DNA from: DATLGB01 sp038318085
GTDB taxonomy: Bacteria > Actinomycetota > Thermoleophilia > Solirubrobacterales > Solirubrobacteraceae
DNA: 28,251 bases
NCBI GenBank assembly: GCA_038318085.1
Contig: JBBQBV010000035.1
Coordinates: 1 to 28,251 of the forward strand
Reading direction: 5' to 3'
A program made the position numbers and the translations under genes. The notes beneath the pieces were generated by a model. It was not told the DNA's origin, made no database searches, and saw only the letters and a program-made list of their open reading frames with translations. Below are positions 8,585-15,789 of this stretch, in pieces (the stretch's first letter is position 1; each line of letters begins with the position of its first letter).

Positions 8585-8871
8585 GCGACCCGCGTGGTCC
8601 GCGTCGCCGGCGCCGCGGGGGTGCGAGGCGTCTCCGGCCGAGGGTGAGAGAGCAGTTTCCGCGCCACAACGCACGAAGGGTTCGTGCGGGCCCTAAGGGC
8701 GGGCGCCACCGGCCCCGCCCAGAACCCCCGGTCCGGGTTGCTATGCTTCCTGGTCGCGTTCGCAGCGGGCATCCCTGCGTGCGTGCGCAGAGCTTTGCTT
8801 CATCCGCGTCTTGGTAGCGGTGGCCGAACCGGCCTCCAGAGCCAGTTCGTTGGATCAGCCCGAAAGGACAC
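8585..8871 (+). other. Non-coding interval with several hairpins between map and rpmJ (infA position)
   Basis: I see no gene here on either strand, although infA often occupies this spot. The stretch contains a perfect 8-bp hairpin at 8670-8688 (CGCACGAA, loop GGG, TTCGTGCG), a GCCC-TAA-GGGC hairpin right after it, a CCCGG-T-CCGGG hairpin near 8730-8740, and GGCCG-AAC-CGGCC at 8822-8834. None is followed by a T-run, so classical intrinsic termination is not evident. The region may contain the end of the upstream transcript and the promoter and leader of the rpmJ-rpsM-rpsK-rpsD-rpoA-rplQ operon. Confidence 0.5.
8742..8747 (+). promoter_or_regulatory. Candidate -10 element (TATGCT) for the rpmJ-rpoA operon
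   Basis: TATGCT, in the context TTGCTATGCTTCC, fits TANNNT and lies 125 bases before rpmJ. The -35 region is poor. It would give a leader of about 120 bases containing the 8822-8834 hairpin. Tentative. Confidence 0.3.
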
Positions 8872-8985
8872 ATGAAGGTCAGACCGTCGGTCAAGCCGAT
8901 GTGCGAGAAGTGCAAGATCATCCGCCGTCGCGGCGTGGTGCTCGTGATCTGCCAGAACAAGCGCCACAAGCAACGTCAGGGGTAG
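8872..8985 (+). CDS. rpmJ: Ribosomal protein L36
   Basis: 37 residues, the family length. L36 is the smallest 50S protein. The sequence begins MKVRPSVKPMCEKCK and has the zinc ligands C11, C14, C27 and H32 (CX2C...CX4H), so this is the zinc-containing form. A Shine-Dalgarno-like AAAGGA lies about 5 bases before the ATG. Position just before rpsM is standard. Zinc-free L36 paralogues exist in some actinobacteria; none is seen here. Confidence 0.96.
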   Translation: MKVRPSVKPMCEKCKIIRRRGVVLVICQNKRHKQRQG

Positions 8986-8992
8986 GTCCGGC

Positions 8993-9373
8993 ATGGCTCG
9001 TATCTCCGGGGTCAACATCCCCCTCAACAAGCGCGTCGAGATCGGCTTGACGTACATCTTCGGCGTCGGCCGGTCCACCTCGCAGGACCTGCTCGAGCAC
9101 ACCGGCATCGACCGGGACACCTTCGTGCGCGATCTCACCGAGGACGAGATCTCCAAGCTGCGCGACTCCGTCGAGGATCTCACGGTCGAGGGCGACCTGC
9201 GCCGCGAGCAGTCCCAGAACATCAAGCGGCTGATGGAGATCGGCTGCTACCGCGGCATGCGCCACCGGCGCGGCCTGCCCGTCCGCGGACAGAAGACCAA
9301 GACCAACGCGCGCACCCGCAAGGGCCCGAAGCGCATGCAGGTCGCCGGAAAGAAGAAGGCGGGCAAGAAGTGA
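8993..9373 (+). CDS. rpsM: Ribosomal protein S13
   Basis: 126 residues, typical. S13 forms the inter-subunit bridge in the 30S head and contacts P-site tRNA. It begins MARISGVNIPLNKRVEIGLT, contains the helix-turn segment YIFGVGRSTSQDLL and the conserved C-terminal RGLPVRGQKTKTNARTRKG, then a Lys-rich tail. It starts 7 bases after rpmJ. Confidence 0.97.
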   Translation: MARISGVNIPLNKRVEIGLTYIFGVGRSTSQDLLEHTGIDRDTFVRDLTEDEISKLRDSVEDLTVEGDLRREQSQNIKRLMEIGCYRGMRHRRGLPVRGQKTKTNARTRKGPKRMQVAGKKKAGKK

Positions 9374-9431
9374 GCGCAGCGAACGGTCTCCCTAGCCCCT
9401 TGTGCAGTCCGAGCGCAGCGGGGACGCAGTA

Positions 9432-9827
9432 GTGCCCGCCCCTCGCCGCCCGCGCTCCGGTCGCCGCCGGGTCAAGAAGAACATCCCGATCGGCCAGGCG
9501 CACATCAAGACGTCGTTCAACAACACCATCGTCTCGCTGACCGACCGCGAGGGCAACGTCATCGCCTGGGAATCGGCCGGCGGAGCCGGCTTCAAGGGGT
9601 CGCGCAAGTCGACGCCGTTCGCCGCGCAGGTCACGGCCGACGCCGCGGCCCGCAAGGGCATCGAGCAGGGCCTGGAGAAGGTCGAGGTCTTCGTGAAGGG
9701 CCCGGGCTCGGGCCGCGAGACCGCGATCCGCTCGCTGCAGGCCGCCGGGCTCGAGATCTCCGGCGTCAAGGACGTGACGCCGCAGGCACACAACGGCTGC
9801 CGTCCGCGCAAGCGGCGCAGGGTCTAG
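9432..9827 (+). CDS. rpsK: Ribosomal protein S11
   Basis: 131 residues from the GTG at 9432. S11 lies on the 30S platform near the Shine-Dalgarno helix. Diagnostic segments are RVKKNIPIGQAHIKTSFNNT, VIAWESAGGAGFKGSRKSTP, FAAQVTADAA and the C-terminal NGCRPRKRRRV. An alternative GTG at 9402 in the same frame would add 10 residues. I prefer 9432 because a GGGGA sequence stands ~7 bases upstream and the N-terminus (PAPRRPRSGRRR) then matches the normal family length. The gap to rpsM (58 bases) is larger than elsewhere in the operon and contains a repeated GAGCGCAGCG decamer. Confidence 0.94.
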   Translation: MPAPRRPRSGRRRVKKNIPIGQAHIKTSFNNTIVSLTDREGNVIAWESAGGAGFKGSRKSTPFAAQVTADAAARKGIEQGLEKVEVFVKGPGSGRETAIRSLQAAGLEISGVKDVTPQAHNGCRPRKRRRV

Positions 9828-9836
9828 GTAACGCAT

Positions 9837-10460
9837 ATGGCCAGAGACGCATCCCCACAGTGCAAGCAGTGCCGCCGCGAAGGGCAGAAGCTCTTTCTCA
9901 AGGGGGAGCGCTGCCTCACCGACAAGTGCGGCGTCGAGCGGCGCTCCTACCCGCCGGGCCAGCATGGCCGCGGGCGCCAGAAGCAGTCCGAGTACCGGGT
10001 GCAGCTGCGCGAGAAGCAGAAGGCCCGTCGCTACTACGGCGTGCTCGAGAAGCAGTTCCGCACGTACTACGTCAAGGCCTCGCGCCAGCCCGGCATCACC
10101 GGCGAGAACCTGCTGCGCATCCTCGAGAGCCGCTTTGACAACGTGCTCGTGCGCCTCGGCTTCGCCGCGTCGCGCCGCCAGGCGCGCCAGATGGTCCGCC
10201 ACGGTCACTGGACGGTCAACGGCAAGCGCGTCGACATCCCGTCCTACCAGGTGCGCGAGGGCGACGTGATCACGTTCAAGCCGGGTGCCGACGGGGCCGA
10301 GACGGTCATCCGCGACGCGACCGAGCTGACGGCGCAGGTGCCGGCATGGCTGCAGGCCGACCACGACTCCCTGACCGCGAAGGTGCTGCGCAAGCCCGAC
10401 CGCAAGGAGATCGCGGCGCCGGTCCAGGAGCAGCTCATCGTCGAGCTGTACTCCAAGTAG
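9837..10460 (+). CDS. rpsD: Ribosomal protein S4, zinc-binding (C+) type
   Basis: 207 residues. S4 initiates 30S assembly and in some bacteria represses its own operon. The N-terminal zinc module has C9, C12, C26 and C31 (QCKQC and RCLTDKC). It is followed by RSYPPGQHGRGRQKQSEY, the S4 core, and the S4-type RNA-binding domain with VRLGFAASRRQARQMVRHGH and VNGKRVDIPSYQV. The order rpsM-rpsK-rpsD-rpoA-rplQ is the classical alpha operon. Confidence 0.97.
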   Translation: MARDASPQCKQCRREGQKLFLKGERCLTDKCGVERRSYPPGQHGRGRQKQSEYRVQLREKQKARRYYGVLEKQFRTYYVKASRQPGITGENLLRILESRFDNVLVRLGFAASRRQARQMVRHGHWTVNGKRVDIPSYQVREGDVITFKPGADGAETVIRDATELTAQVPAWLQADHDSLTAKVLRKPDRKEIAAPVQEQLIVELYSK

Positions 10461-10542
10461 TCCCCGGTTTCATCTTTCACCGGCCCCGAGCCTTCCCCGC
10501 CCTCCCCGGCGGCGCTCCCCCACCGAACAACCCAGGAAATTG

Positions 10543-11526
10543 ATGCTTGACTTCCAGATCCCGCGAATCACCGCCGAATCGGTCGAGGAGAACCGCGGCA
10601 CGTTCGTCGTCGAGCCGCTTGACCGCGGCTTCGGCTACACGTTCGGCAATTCTCTGCGCCGCGTCCTGCTGGCGTCCCTAGGCGGAGCGGCGGTGACGTC
10701 TGTGCGGATCGAGGGCGTCGCGCACGAGTTCTCCACCATCCAGGGGATCAAGGAGGACGTCACCGACGTCATCCTCAACCTCAAGGGCATCGTGTGCAAG
10801 ATGCACTCAGACGCCACAGAGATCGAGGCGCCGCTGGTGGTCACCGGCCCAGGAGAGATCACCGCCAAGGACATCGACCTGCCCTCGGGCGTCGAGATCC
10901 TCACGCCCGACGCGCCGATCGCCACGCTGGAGAAGAAGACCAAGCTCGAGATGTACCTGACGATCGGCCGCGGCCGCGGCTACCGTCCGGCCGAGGACAA
11001 CAAGACGCCGGACCAGCCGATCGGCGTCATCCCGATCGACTCGATCTTCTCGCCGGTGCGGCGCGTCGCGTACTCGGTGGAGCCCGCGCGCGTCGGCCAG
11101 CGCACCGACTTCGACAAGCTCACGCTCGACATCGAGACCGACGGGTCGATCGATCCGCAGGCTGCGCTGCGCGAGGCCTCGGAGATCCTCATCTCGTCCC
11201 TGTCGATCTTCACCGACGAGGACCGCATCGAAGAGCTCCGCCAGGGCCCGGCCGCGCTGTCGGGCCTCGACAACGGCGGCGGCAGCGCGGCGCTCTCGGG
11301 CGGGCGCCCGGGGGCCGCCTCCCCGATGGACGACATCCTCATCGAGGAGCTCGAGCTCGGCGTGCGCTCGTACAACTGCCTCAAGCGGGCGGGCATCCAG
11401 ACCGTGGGCGACCTCATCGCCAAGTCCGAGGGAGAGCTCAACGCGATCCCCAACTTCGGCAAGAAGTCGATCGACGAGGTCGTGGAGACCCTCACGCAGC
11501 GTGGCCTGACCCTGCGAAACGACTGA
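10543..11526 (+). CDS. rpoA: RNA polymerase alpha subunit
   Basis: 327 residues. The N-terminal domain (~1-228) dimerises and nucleates the polymerase; it includes DRGFGYTFGNSLRRVLLAS and the YSVEPARVGQRTDFDKL block. A flexible Gly/Ser-rich linker (~238-262) leads to the C-terminal domain (~263-327) with IEELELGVRSYNCLKRAGI, where DNA UP elements and activators bind, and the helix-hairpin-helix IPNFGKKSIDEV. The frame also offers TTG one codon upstream; I chose the ATG at 10543, which has AGGAA a few bases before it. The 82-base gap after rpsD is C-rich, with no obvious terminator. Confidence 0.97.
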   Translation: MLDFQIPRITAESVEENRGTFVVEPLDRGFGYTFGNSLRRVLLASLGGAAVTSVRIEGVAHEFSTIQGIKEDVTDVILNLKGIVCKMHSDATEIEAPLVVTGPGEITAKDIDLPSGVEILTPDAPIATLEKKTKLEMYLTIGRGRGYRPAEDNKTPDQPIGVIPIDSIFSPVRRVAYSVEPARVGQRTDFDKLTLDIETDGSIDPQAALREASEILISSLSIFTDEDRIEELRQGPAALSGLDNGGGSAALSGGRPGAASPMDDILIEELELGVRSYNCLKRAGIQTVGDLIAKSEGELNAIPNFGKKSIDEVVETLTQRGLTLRND

Positions 11527-11532
11527 TCCCCT

Positions 11533-11889
11533 ATGCGCCACCAGAAGTCCAAAGGCAAGCTGTCGCGCGACTCGGCGCACCGCAAGGCCCTGCTGGCCAA
11601 CCTGTGCATCGAGGTCATCGACCACGAGCGGATCAAGACGACCGAGGCGAAGGCCAAGGCGCTCAAGCCGGAGATCGAGAAGCTGATCACGCTCGCCAAG
11701 CGCGGTGACCTGCACGCGCGCCGGCAGGCGATGTCGACGCTGCAGCACCCCGACAAGGGCATCATCTACAAGCTGTTCGACGAGGTGGCGCCGCGCTACG
11801 TCGACCGGCCCGGCGGCTACACCCGGATCCTCAAGCTCGGGCCGCGTCGCAGCGACTCGACCGAGATGGTCTACCTCGAGCTCGTCTAG
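11533..11889 (+). CDS. rplQ: Ribosomal protein L17
   Basis: 118 residues, typical. L17 lies near the peptide exit tunnel. It begins MRHQKSKGKLSRDSAHRKAL and continues with HERIKTTEAKAKALKPEIEK, and ends YTRILKLGPRRSDSTEMVYL. It is 6 bases after rpoA and only one base separates its TAG from the putative truA start. Confidence 0.97.
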   Translation: MRHQKSKGKLSRDSAHRKALLANLCIEVIDHERIKTTEAKAKALKPEIEKLITLAKRGDLHARRQAMSTLQHPDKGIIYKLFDEVAPRYVDRPGGYTRILKLGPRRSDSTEMVYLELV

Positions 11890-11890
11890 C

Positions 11891-12607
11891 ACGAAGCTCA
11901 CCCTCGAGTACGACGGAACCGCGTTCGCCGGCTGGTCGATCCAGCCGGGGGCGCGCACGGTGCAAGGCGAGCTCTCGGCGGCGCTGGCGACCCTCGCCCG
12001 CAGCGACGTCCCGCTCGTCGTGGCCGGCCGCACCGACCGCGGCGTGCACGCCCTCGGACAGGTCGTCTCCCATCCCGGCGAGCCCGTCTCGCTGAAGTCG
12101 CTCAACGCGATCCTCCCGCCCGACGTGTCGGCACTGCGCGCCGAGGAGGTGCCGGGCGGCTTCTCCGCCCGCCGCGACGCCGTCTCGCGCACCTACGTCT
12201 ACCGCGTGCACACGCGCCGTTGGGGCCCCTCGCCGTTCGAGGTCGGCCGCGCCCTGTGGTGGCGGCACCGCTGCGACCTCGACCTGCTGCAGGCCTGCGC
12301 CGCGGCGCTCGTCGGCCACCACGACTTCACGGCCTTCACGCCGTCGCGGACCTACCATCAGCGCTTCGACCGCACGATCGACGGCGCCGGTTGGACGCGG
12401 GCCTCGGGCGAGCTGCTCGAGTTCCGCATCGAGGGACGGGCCTTCATGCGCGCGATGAACCGCATCCTCGTGGGCACGATGCTCGAGGTGGCGGGTGGCC
12501 GGCGCTCGCTGGAGGACTTCGTCTCTCTGCTGGGCGGAGCGCCGCGCGCGGCCGCGGGGCCGACGGCGGTGGCGCACGGGCTCTACCTGGCCTCCGTGCA
12601 GTACTGA
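11891..12607 (+). CDS. truA: tRNA pseudouridine(38-40) synthase TruA, apparent ACG start
   Basis: 238 residues if read from the ACG at 11891. TruA makes pseudouridine at positions 38-40 of the tRNA anticodon stem-loop. The catalytic aspartate is D49 in GRTDRGVHALGQ; other family segments are LTLEYDGTAFAGW at the N-terminus, DFTAFTPSR, and FRIEGRAFMRAMNRILVG. Family proteins start a residue or a few before LTLEYDGT. In this frame the only triplet there resembling a start is ACG (ACG AAG CTC), one base after the rplQ stop. The nearest in-frame GTG upstream is at 11705, deep in rplQ. So it uses a rare ACG start, or the base is an error or mutation of ATG. Confidence 0.9.
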   Translation, partial: TKLTLEYDGTAFAGWSIQPGARTVQGELSAALATLARSDVPLVVAGRTDRGVHALGQVVSHPGEPVSLKSLNAILPPDVSALRAEEVPGGFSARRDAVSRTYVYRVHTRRWGPSPFEVGRALWWRHRCDLDLLQACAAALVGHHDFTAFTPSRTYHQRFDRTIDGAGWTRASGELLEFRIEGRAFMRAMNRILVGTMLEVAGGRRSLEDFVSLLGGAPRAAAGPTAVAHGLYLASVQY

Positions 12608-12625
12608 GCCGCCCGGGGGCGACGG

Positions 12626-12631
12626 TAGATT
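12626..12631 (+). promoter_or_regulatory. Candidate -10 element (TAGATT) upstream of surE
   Basis: TAGATT lies in the 33-base gap after truA and ends 9 bases before the surE GTG. A weak -35-like CTGAGC precedes it. It matches the short-leader promoter layout seen for adk, map and the patatin gene. Confidence 0.45.
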
Positions 12632-12640
12632 GAGACCCGC

Positions 12641-13480
12641 GTGCGGGTCCTGCTCACCAACGACGACGGCCTGGAGGCGGAGGGGCTGCAGGCCCTGCGG
12701 CGCGAGCTGCTGGAGGTCGACGGGCTCGAGCTCGCCGTCATCGCGCCGGACTCCAACCGCTCGGCGACCGCGCGCTCGATCACGATCCGGCGCCCGCTGT
12801 GGGTCGAGGAGGTGGACTTCGGCGACGGCACCGTGGGCTACGCGACAGACGGCACGCCGGTCGACTGCGTGCGCTTCGCGACCCTGGGCCTGATCGAGGG
12901 CTTCCAGGCGGACCTGATCGTGTCCGGCATCAACCACGGCTCAAACCTCGGCGACGACATCACCTACTCGGGGACGGTGGCCGCGGCCCTGGAGGGCATC
13001 GTGCTCGGCCTGCCGGCCGTGGCCGTCTCCCAGCAGTCCGACGCGCGCGAGCTGGACTTCCGCCTCGGCAGCGCCTTCGACTTCTCGGCGGCCGCGCGCT
13101 TCGTCGCGCGCATCGTGCAGGAGATCGCGGGCGCCCCCGGGGGAGCCGGTGGGCGGATGCCGTTGCCCGCCGGCACGCTGCTCAACGTCAACGTCCCCGC
13201 GGGCGAGATCGCGGGCGTGGAGGTCTCGCGGCTGGGCAAGCGCGTCTACCGCGACGAGCTGTCGCTGCTCGAGAGCGAGGGGGCACGGCGCCGCTACCGC
13301 ATCTACGGCGAGGCGCCGGGCCACGACGACGAGGACGGCACCGACATCGCCGCCGTCGCCGCAGGCCGCATCTCGGTGACGCCGATCCACTTCGACCTCG
13401 TCGACACGCCGGGCATCGAGACGCTGCAGGGCTACGATCTCGCGCGCCTGCTCGGCCCGGCCGCCGAGGAGATGCGGTGA
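12641..13480 (+). CDS. surE: 5'/3'-nucleotidase SurE
   Basis: 279 residues, a little over the ~250 typical. SurE is a metal-dependent phosphatase acting on nucleoside monophosphates and is linked to survival under stress. The metal-binding D8-D9 pair is in MRVLLTNDDGLEAEGL. PDSNRSATARSIT supplies the next ligand region (a serine), and the asparagine is in SGINHGSNLGDDITYSGTV. The start is GTG at 12641, with no Shine-Dalgarno. Its stop overlaps the ligA GTG in GTGA, so surE and ligA are probably co-transcribed. Confidence 0.95.
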   Translation: MRVLLTNDDGLEAEGLQALRRELLEVDGLELAVIAPDSNRSATARSITIRRPLWVEEVDFGDGTVGYATDGTPVDCVRFATLGLIEGFQADLIVSGINHGSNLGDDITYSGTVAAALEGIVLGLPAVAVSQQSDARELDFRLGSAFDFSAAARFVARIVQEIAGAPGGAGGRMPLPAGTLLNVNVPAGEIAGVEVSRLGKRVYRDELSLLESEGARRRYRIYGEAPGHDDEDGTDIAAVAAGRISVTPIHFDLVDTPGIETLQGYDLARLLGPAAEEMR

Positions 13481-15516
13481 CGGCCACGGACCCGGTCGAG
13501 CGCGCGCGCGAGCTGCACGCAGAGCTCGAGCGCTACAACCGGGCCTACTACGTCGACGACGACCCGCTCGTCGGCGACGACGTCTACGACGCGCTGCTGG
13601 ATGAGCTGCGCGGCCTCGAAGCCACCCACCCCGAGCTGGTCACGCCGGACTCCCCGACGCAGAAGGTCGGGGCCGGGGTGGGTGGGCTCGTATCCCGCCT
13701 GGAGAAGGTCACGCACCTGCAGCAGATGCTCTCGCTCGCCAACGCGCGCTCGGAGTCCGAGCTGCGCGCCTGGATTGATCGCATGCGCAACCACCTGGCG
13801 CGCGAGGGCATCGAGGATGCTGAATTTCGCTACGTCGCCGAGCCGAAGATCGACGGGCTCGCCGTGTCGCTCGTGTACCGCGACGGGGTGCTCGAGCGCG
13901 GCGCCACGCGCGGCAACGGCCTGATCGGCGAGGACGTCACCCACAACCTGCGCACGATCGCGACGATCCCCCAGCGCCTCGAGCAGGCACCGCCGCTGGT
14001 CGAGGTCCGCGGCGAGGTCTACATGTCGCTGCCGGACTTCGCCGCGCTCAACGAGCGCCGCGCCCAGGCGGGGCTGTCGACCTTCATGAACCCGCGCAAC
14101 TCGGCGGCGGGCACCATCCGACAGCTCGATCCCAAGCTGACCGCGGCGCGGCCGCTGAGCTTCTGGGCCTATCAGGTCGGGGTCACGGAGGGCCTGCGCT
14201 TCGAGCGCCACTCCGAGGCGCTGGACTGGATGCGCGGCCACGGCTTCCCGGTCAACCCCGACGTCGCCGTGCTCGACACCGACGAGGAGGTCGTCGCCCG
14301 CTGCAGGGACTGGGAGCGGCGGCGGGGGGAGCTGGACTTCGAGATCGACGGCGTCGTGGTCAAGGTCGACCGGACCGAGCTCCAGCGCCGCCTCGGCGTC
14401 GTGGGCCGCGACCCGCGCTGGGCGATCGCCTGGAAGTTCCCGCCGACGACCGCCAACACGCGGCTGCTGGGCATCGACTGGAGCGTCGGGAAGTTCGGCG
14501 ACCTGCACCCGTTTGCGCGTCTGGAGCCCGTGCAGGTGGGCGGCGTGACCGTGTCCCAGGCCACGCTGCACAACGAGGAGGATCTCGCGCGCAAGGACGT
14601 GCGCCCCGGCGACGAGGTGATCGTCCTGCGCGCCGGCGACGTCATCCCGCAGGTGCTCTCTCCCGCGCCGCACGCCGTCGAGAACCCCGACCGCGAGCCG
14701 GTCCCGCGCCCGCCCGAGCGCTGCCCGGTCTGCGACACCCCGACGGTCAAGCCCGAGGGCGTCTTCACCAAGTGCCCGAACCGCGACTGCCCGGGCCGGC
14801 GCTGGCAGCTGATGACCCACTTCGTCTCGCGCGGGGCGATGGACATCGACGGGCTGGGGGAGAAGCAGGTCTCCACGCTGCTCGAGCTCGAGCTGGTGCG
14901 CACCCCGGCCGACTTCTACCGGCTGCACCTCGAGGACCTGATGGAGCTGCGCGGCTACGGCGAGGTGTCGGCCGGCAAGCTGCTCGAGGCCATCGAGCGC
15001 TCCAAGCAGCAGCCCTTCGCGCGCGTGCTCTTCGCCCTGGGCATCGAGGGCGTGGGGGAGATCACCGGGCGCAACCTTGCCCAGCACTTCCGCGGCGTCG
15101 ACCCCCTGCTCGGGGCGACGGCCGAGGACATCGCCGGCGTGGCGGGCATCGGCCCGATCGTGGCGCGGCTCATCCACGACCAACTCGCCGACGAGCGCAT
15201 GCGGGCGCTGATCGACGACCTGCGCGCCCAGGGCCTCCAGCTCGAGCAGGAGGGGCCACCTCCGGGCGAGGGGAAGCTGTCGGGCCGCACGATCGTGCTC
15301 ACCGGCACCCTGCCGGACATGACCCGCGAGCAGGCGATGCAGGCGATCACGGCCGAGGGCGGCAAGGTGACCACCTCGGTCTCCAAGAAGACCGACTACG
15401 TCGTCGCCGGCGAGTCCCCGGGAGCCAAACTCGAAAAGGCCGAGCGCCTCGGCGTCGCGGTCCTGGACGAGCCGAGCCTGCTCACCCTGCTACGGGATGG
15501 GCCTGCACCGCCGTGA
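13477..15516 (+). CDS. ligA: NAD-dependent DNA ligase LigA
   Basis: 679 residues, a full-length enzyme. It seals DNA nicks in replication and repair using NAD+. Domain Ia includes ARELHAELERYNRAYYVDDD. The adenylated lysine is K124 in AEPKIDGLAVSLVYRDG, followed by GVLERGATRGNGLIGEDVTHN-type adenylation motifs. The OB fold is around 310-390, the four-cysteine zinc finger begins CPVCDTPTVKPEG, then helix-hairpin-helix repeats, and a C-terminal BRCT domain starts near LSGRTIVLTGTLPDM. The open frame runs far upstream through surE; the GTG at 13477 is chosen because GAGGAG lies 5-6 bases before it and homology starts there. Confidence 0.97.
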   Translation: MTATDPVERARELHAELERYNRAYYVDDDPLVGDDVYDALLDELRGLEATHPELVTPDSPTQKVGAGVGGLVSRLEKVTHLQQMLSLANARSESELRAWIDRMRNHLAREGIEDAEFRYVAEPKIDGLAVSLVYRDGVLERGATRGNGLIGEDVTHNLRTIATIPQRLEQAPPLVEVRGEVYMSLPDFAALNERRAQAGLSTFMNPRNSAAGTIRQLDPKLTAARPLSFWAYQVGVTEGLRFERHSEALDWMRGHGFPVNPDVAVLDTDEEVVARCRDWERRRGELDFEIDGVVVKVDRTELQRRLGVVGRDPRWAIAWKFPPTTANTRLLGIDWSVGKFGDLHPFARLEPVQVGGVTVSQATLHNEEDLARKDVRPGDEVIVLRAGDVIPQVLSPAPHAVENPDREPVPRPPERCPVCDTPTVKPEGVFTKCPNRDCPGRRWQLMTHFVSRGAMDIDGLGEKQVSTLLELELVRTPADFYRLHLEDLMELRGYGEVSAGKLLEAIERSKQQPFARVLFALGIEGVGEITGRNLAQHFRGVDPLLGATAEDIAGVAGIGPIVARLIHDQLADERMRALIDDLRAQGLQLEQEGPPPGEGKLSGRTIVLTGTLPDMTREQAMQAITAEGGKVTTSVSKKTDYVVAGESPGAKLEKAERLGVAVLDEPSLLTLLRDGPAPP

Positions 15517-15715
15517 AGCGGCCGTTGAGGCACACTGGGCAGGTGCCGCGCAGCTCTCCGGCGAGGGCCCGCGTGACCAGGACGTGCGCGCCACAGCGGG
15601 CGCAGGCGCCTCGGATCTGCTCGTCGAGGCTCGCACCGGGTACGGCCGCGAGGTGCCCCAGCCATCCGCTCTTCGGGCCGGCCCGGCGTGCGTCGTGCTC
15701 ATGGATGCGTCTCAC
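15482..15715 (-). CDS. Small zinc-ribbon protein of unknown function
   Basis: 77 residues from a GTG at 15715 on the minus strand; the frame is open a further 26 codons to 15793. The C-terminal half has two CX2C pairs, ACARCGAHVLV and GTCPVCLNG, about 20 residues apart, a typical zinc-ribbon spacing. The N-terminal half is basic (RRIHEHDARR). It fills most of the interval between ligA and the carboxypeptidase gene and overlaps the 3' end of ligA by 35 bases on the opposite strand. AGAGAGG lies ~11 bases before the GTG. I do not recognise a named family. The spaced cysteines in a non-overlapping interval favour a real gene, but a chance ORF in GC-rich DNA is possible. Confidence 0.5.
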   Translation of the reverse strand: MRRIHEHDARRAGPKSGWLGHLAAVPGASLDEQIRGACARCGAHVLVTRALAGELRGTCPVCLNGRFTAVQAHPVAG

Positions 15716-15789
15716 GCTGACCGTGGCCTCTCTGCAGATTCCTGCCGGCTGCCAGTATCCTCCTGCGGACCCGACAACAGTCTCGAGCG

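Noticed and set aside
9372..9420. GAGCGCAGCG direct repeat in the rpsM-rpsK gap
   Set aside because: Only two 10-base copies in GC-rich DNA; could be chance and has no clear role.
10807..12192. A 461-codon open frame on the minus strand opposite rpoA-truA
   Set aside because: Shadow frame with biased composition; the plus-strand genes are certain.
12799..13476. Upstream continuation of the ligA frame
   Set aside because: This part lies inside surE in another frame and gives Arg-rich sequence unrelated to DNA ligases; the ligA start at 13477 has a Shine-Dalgarno.
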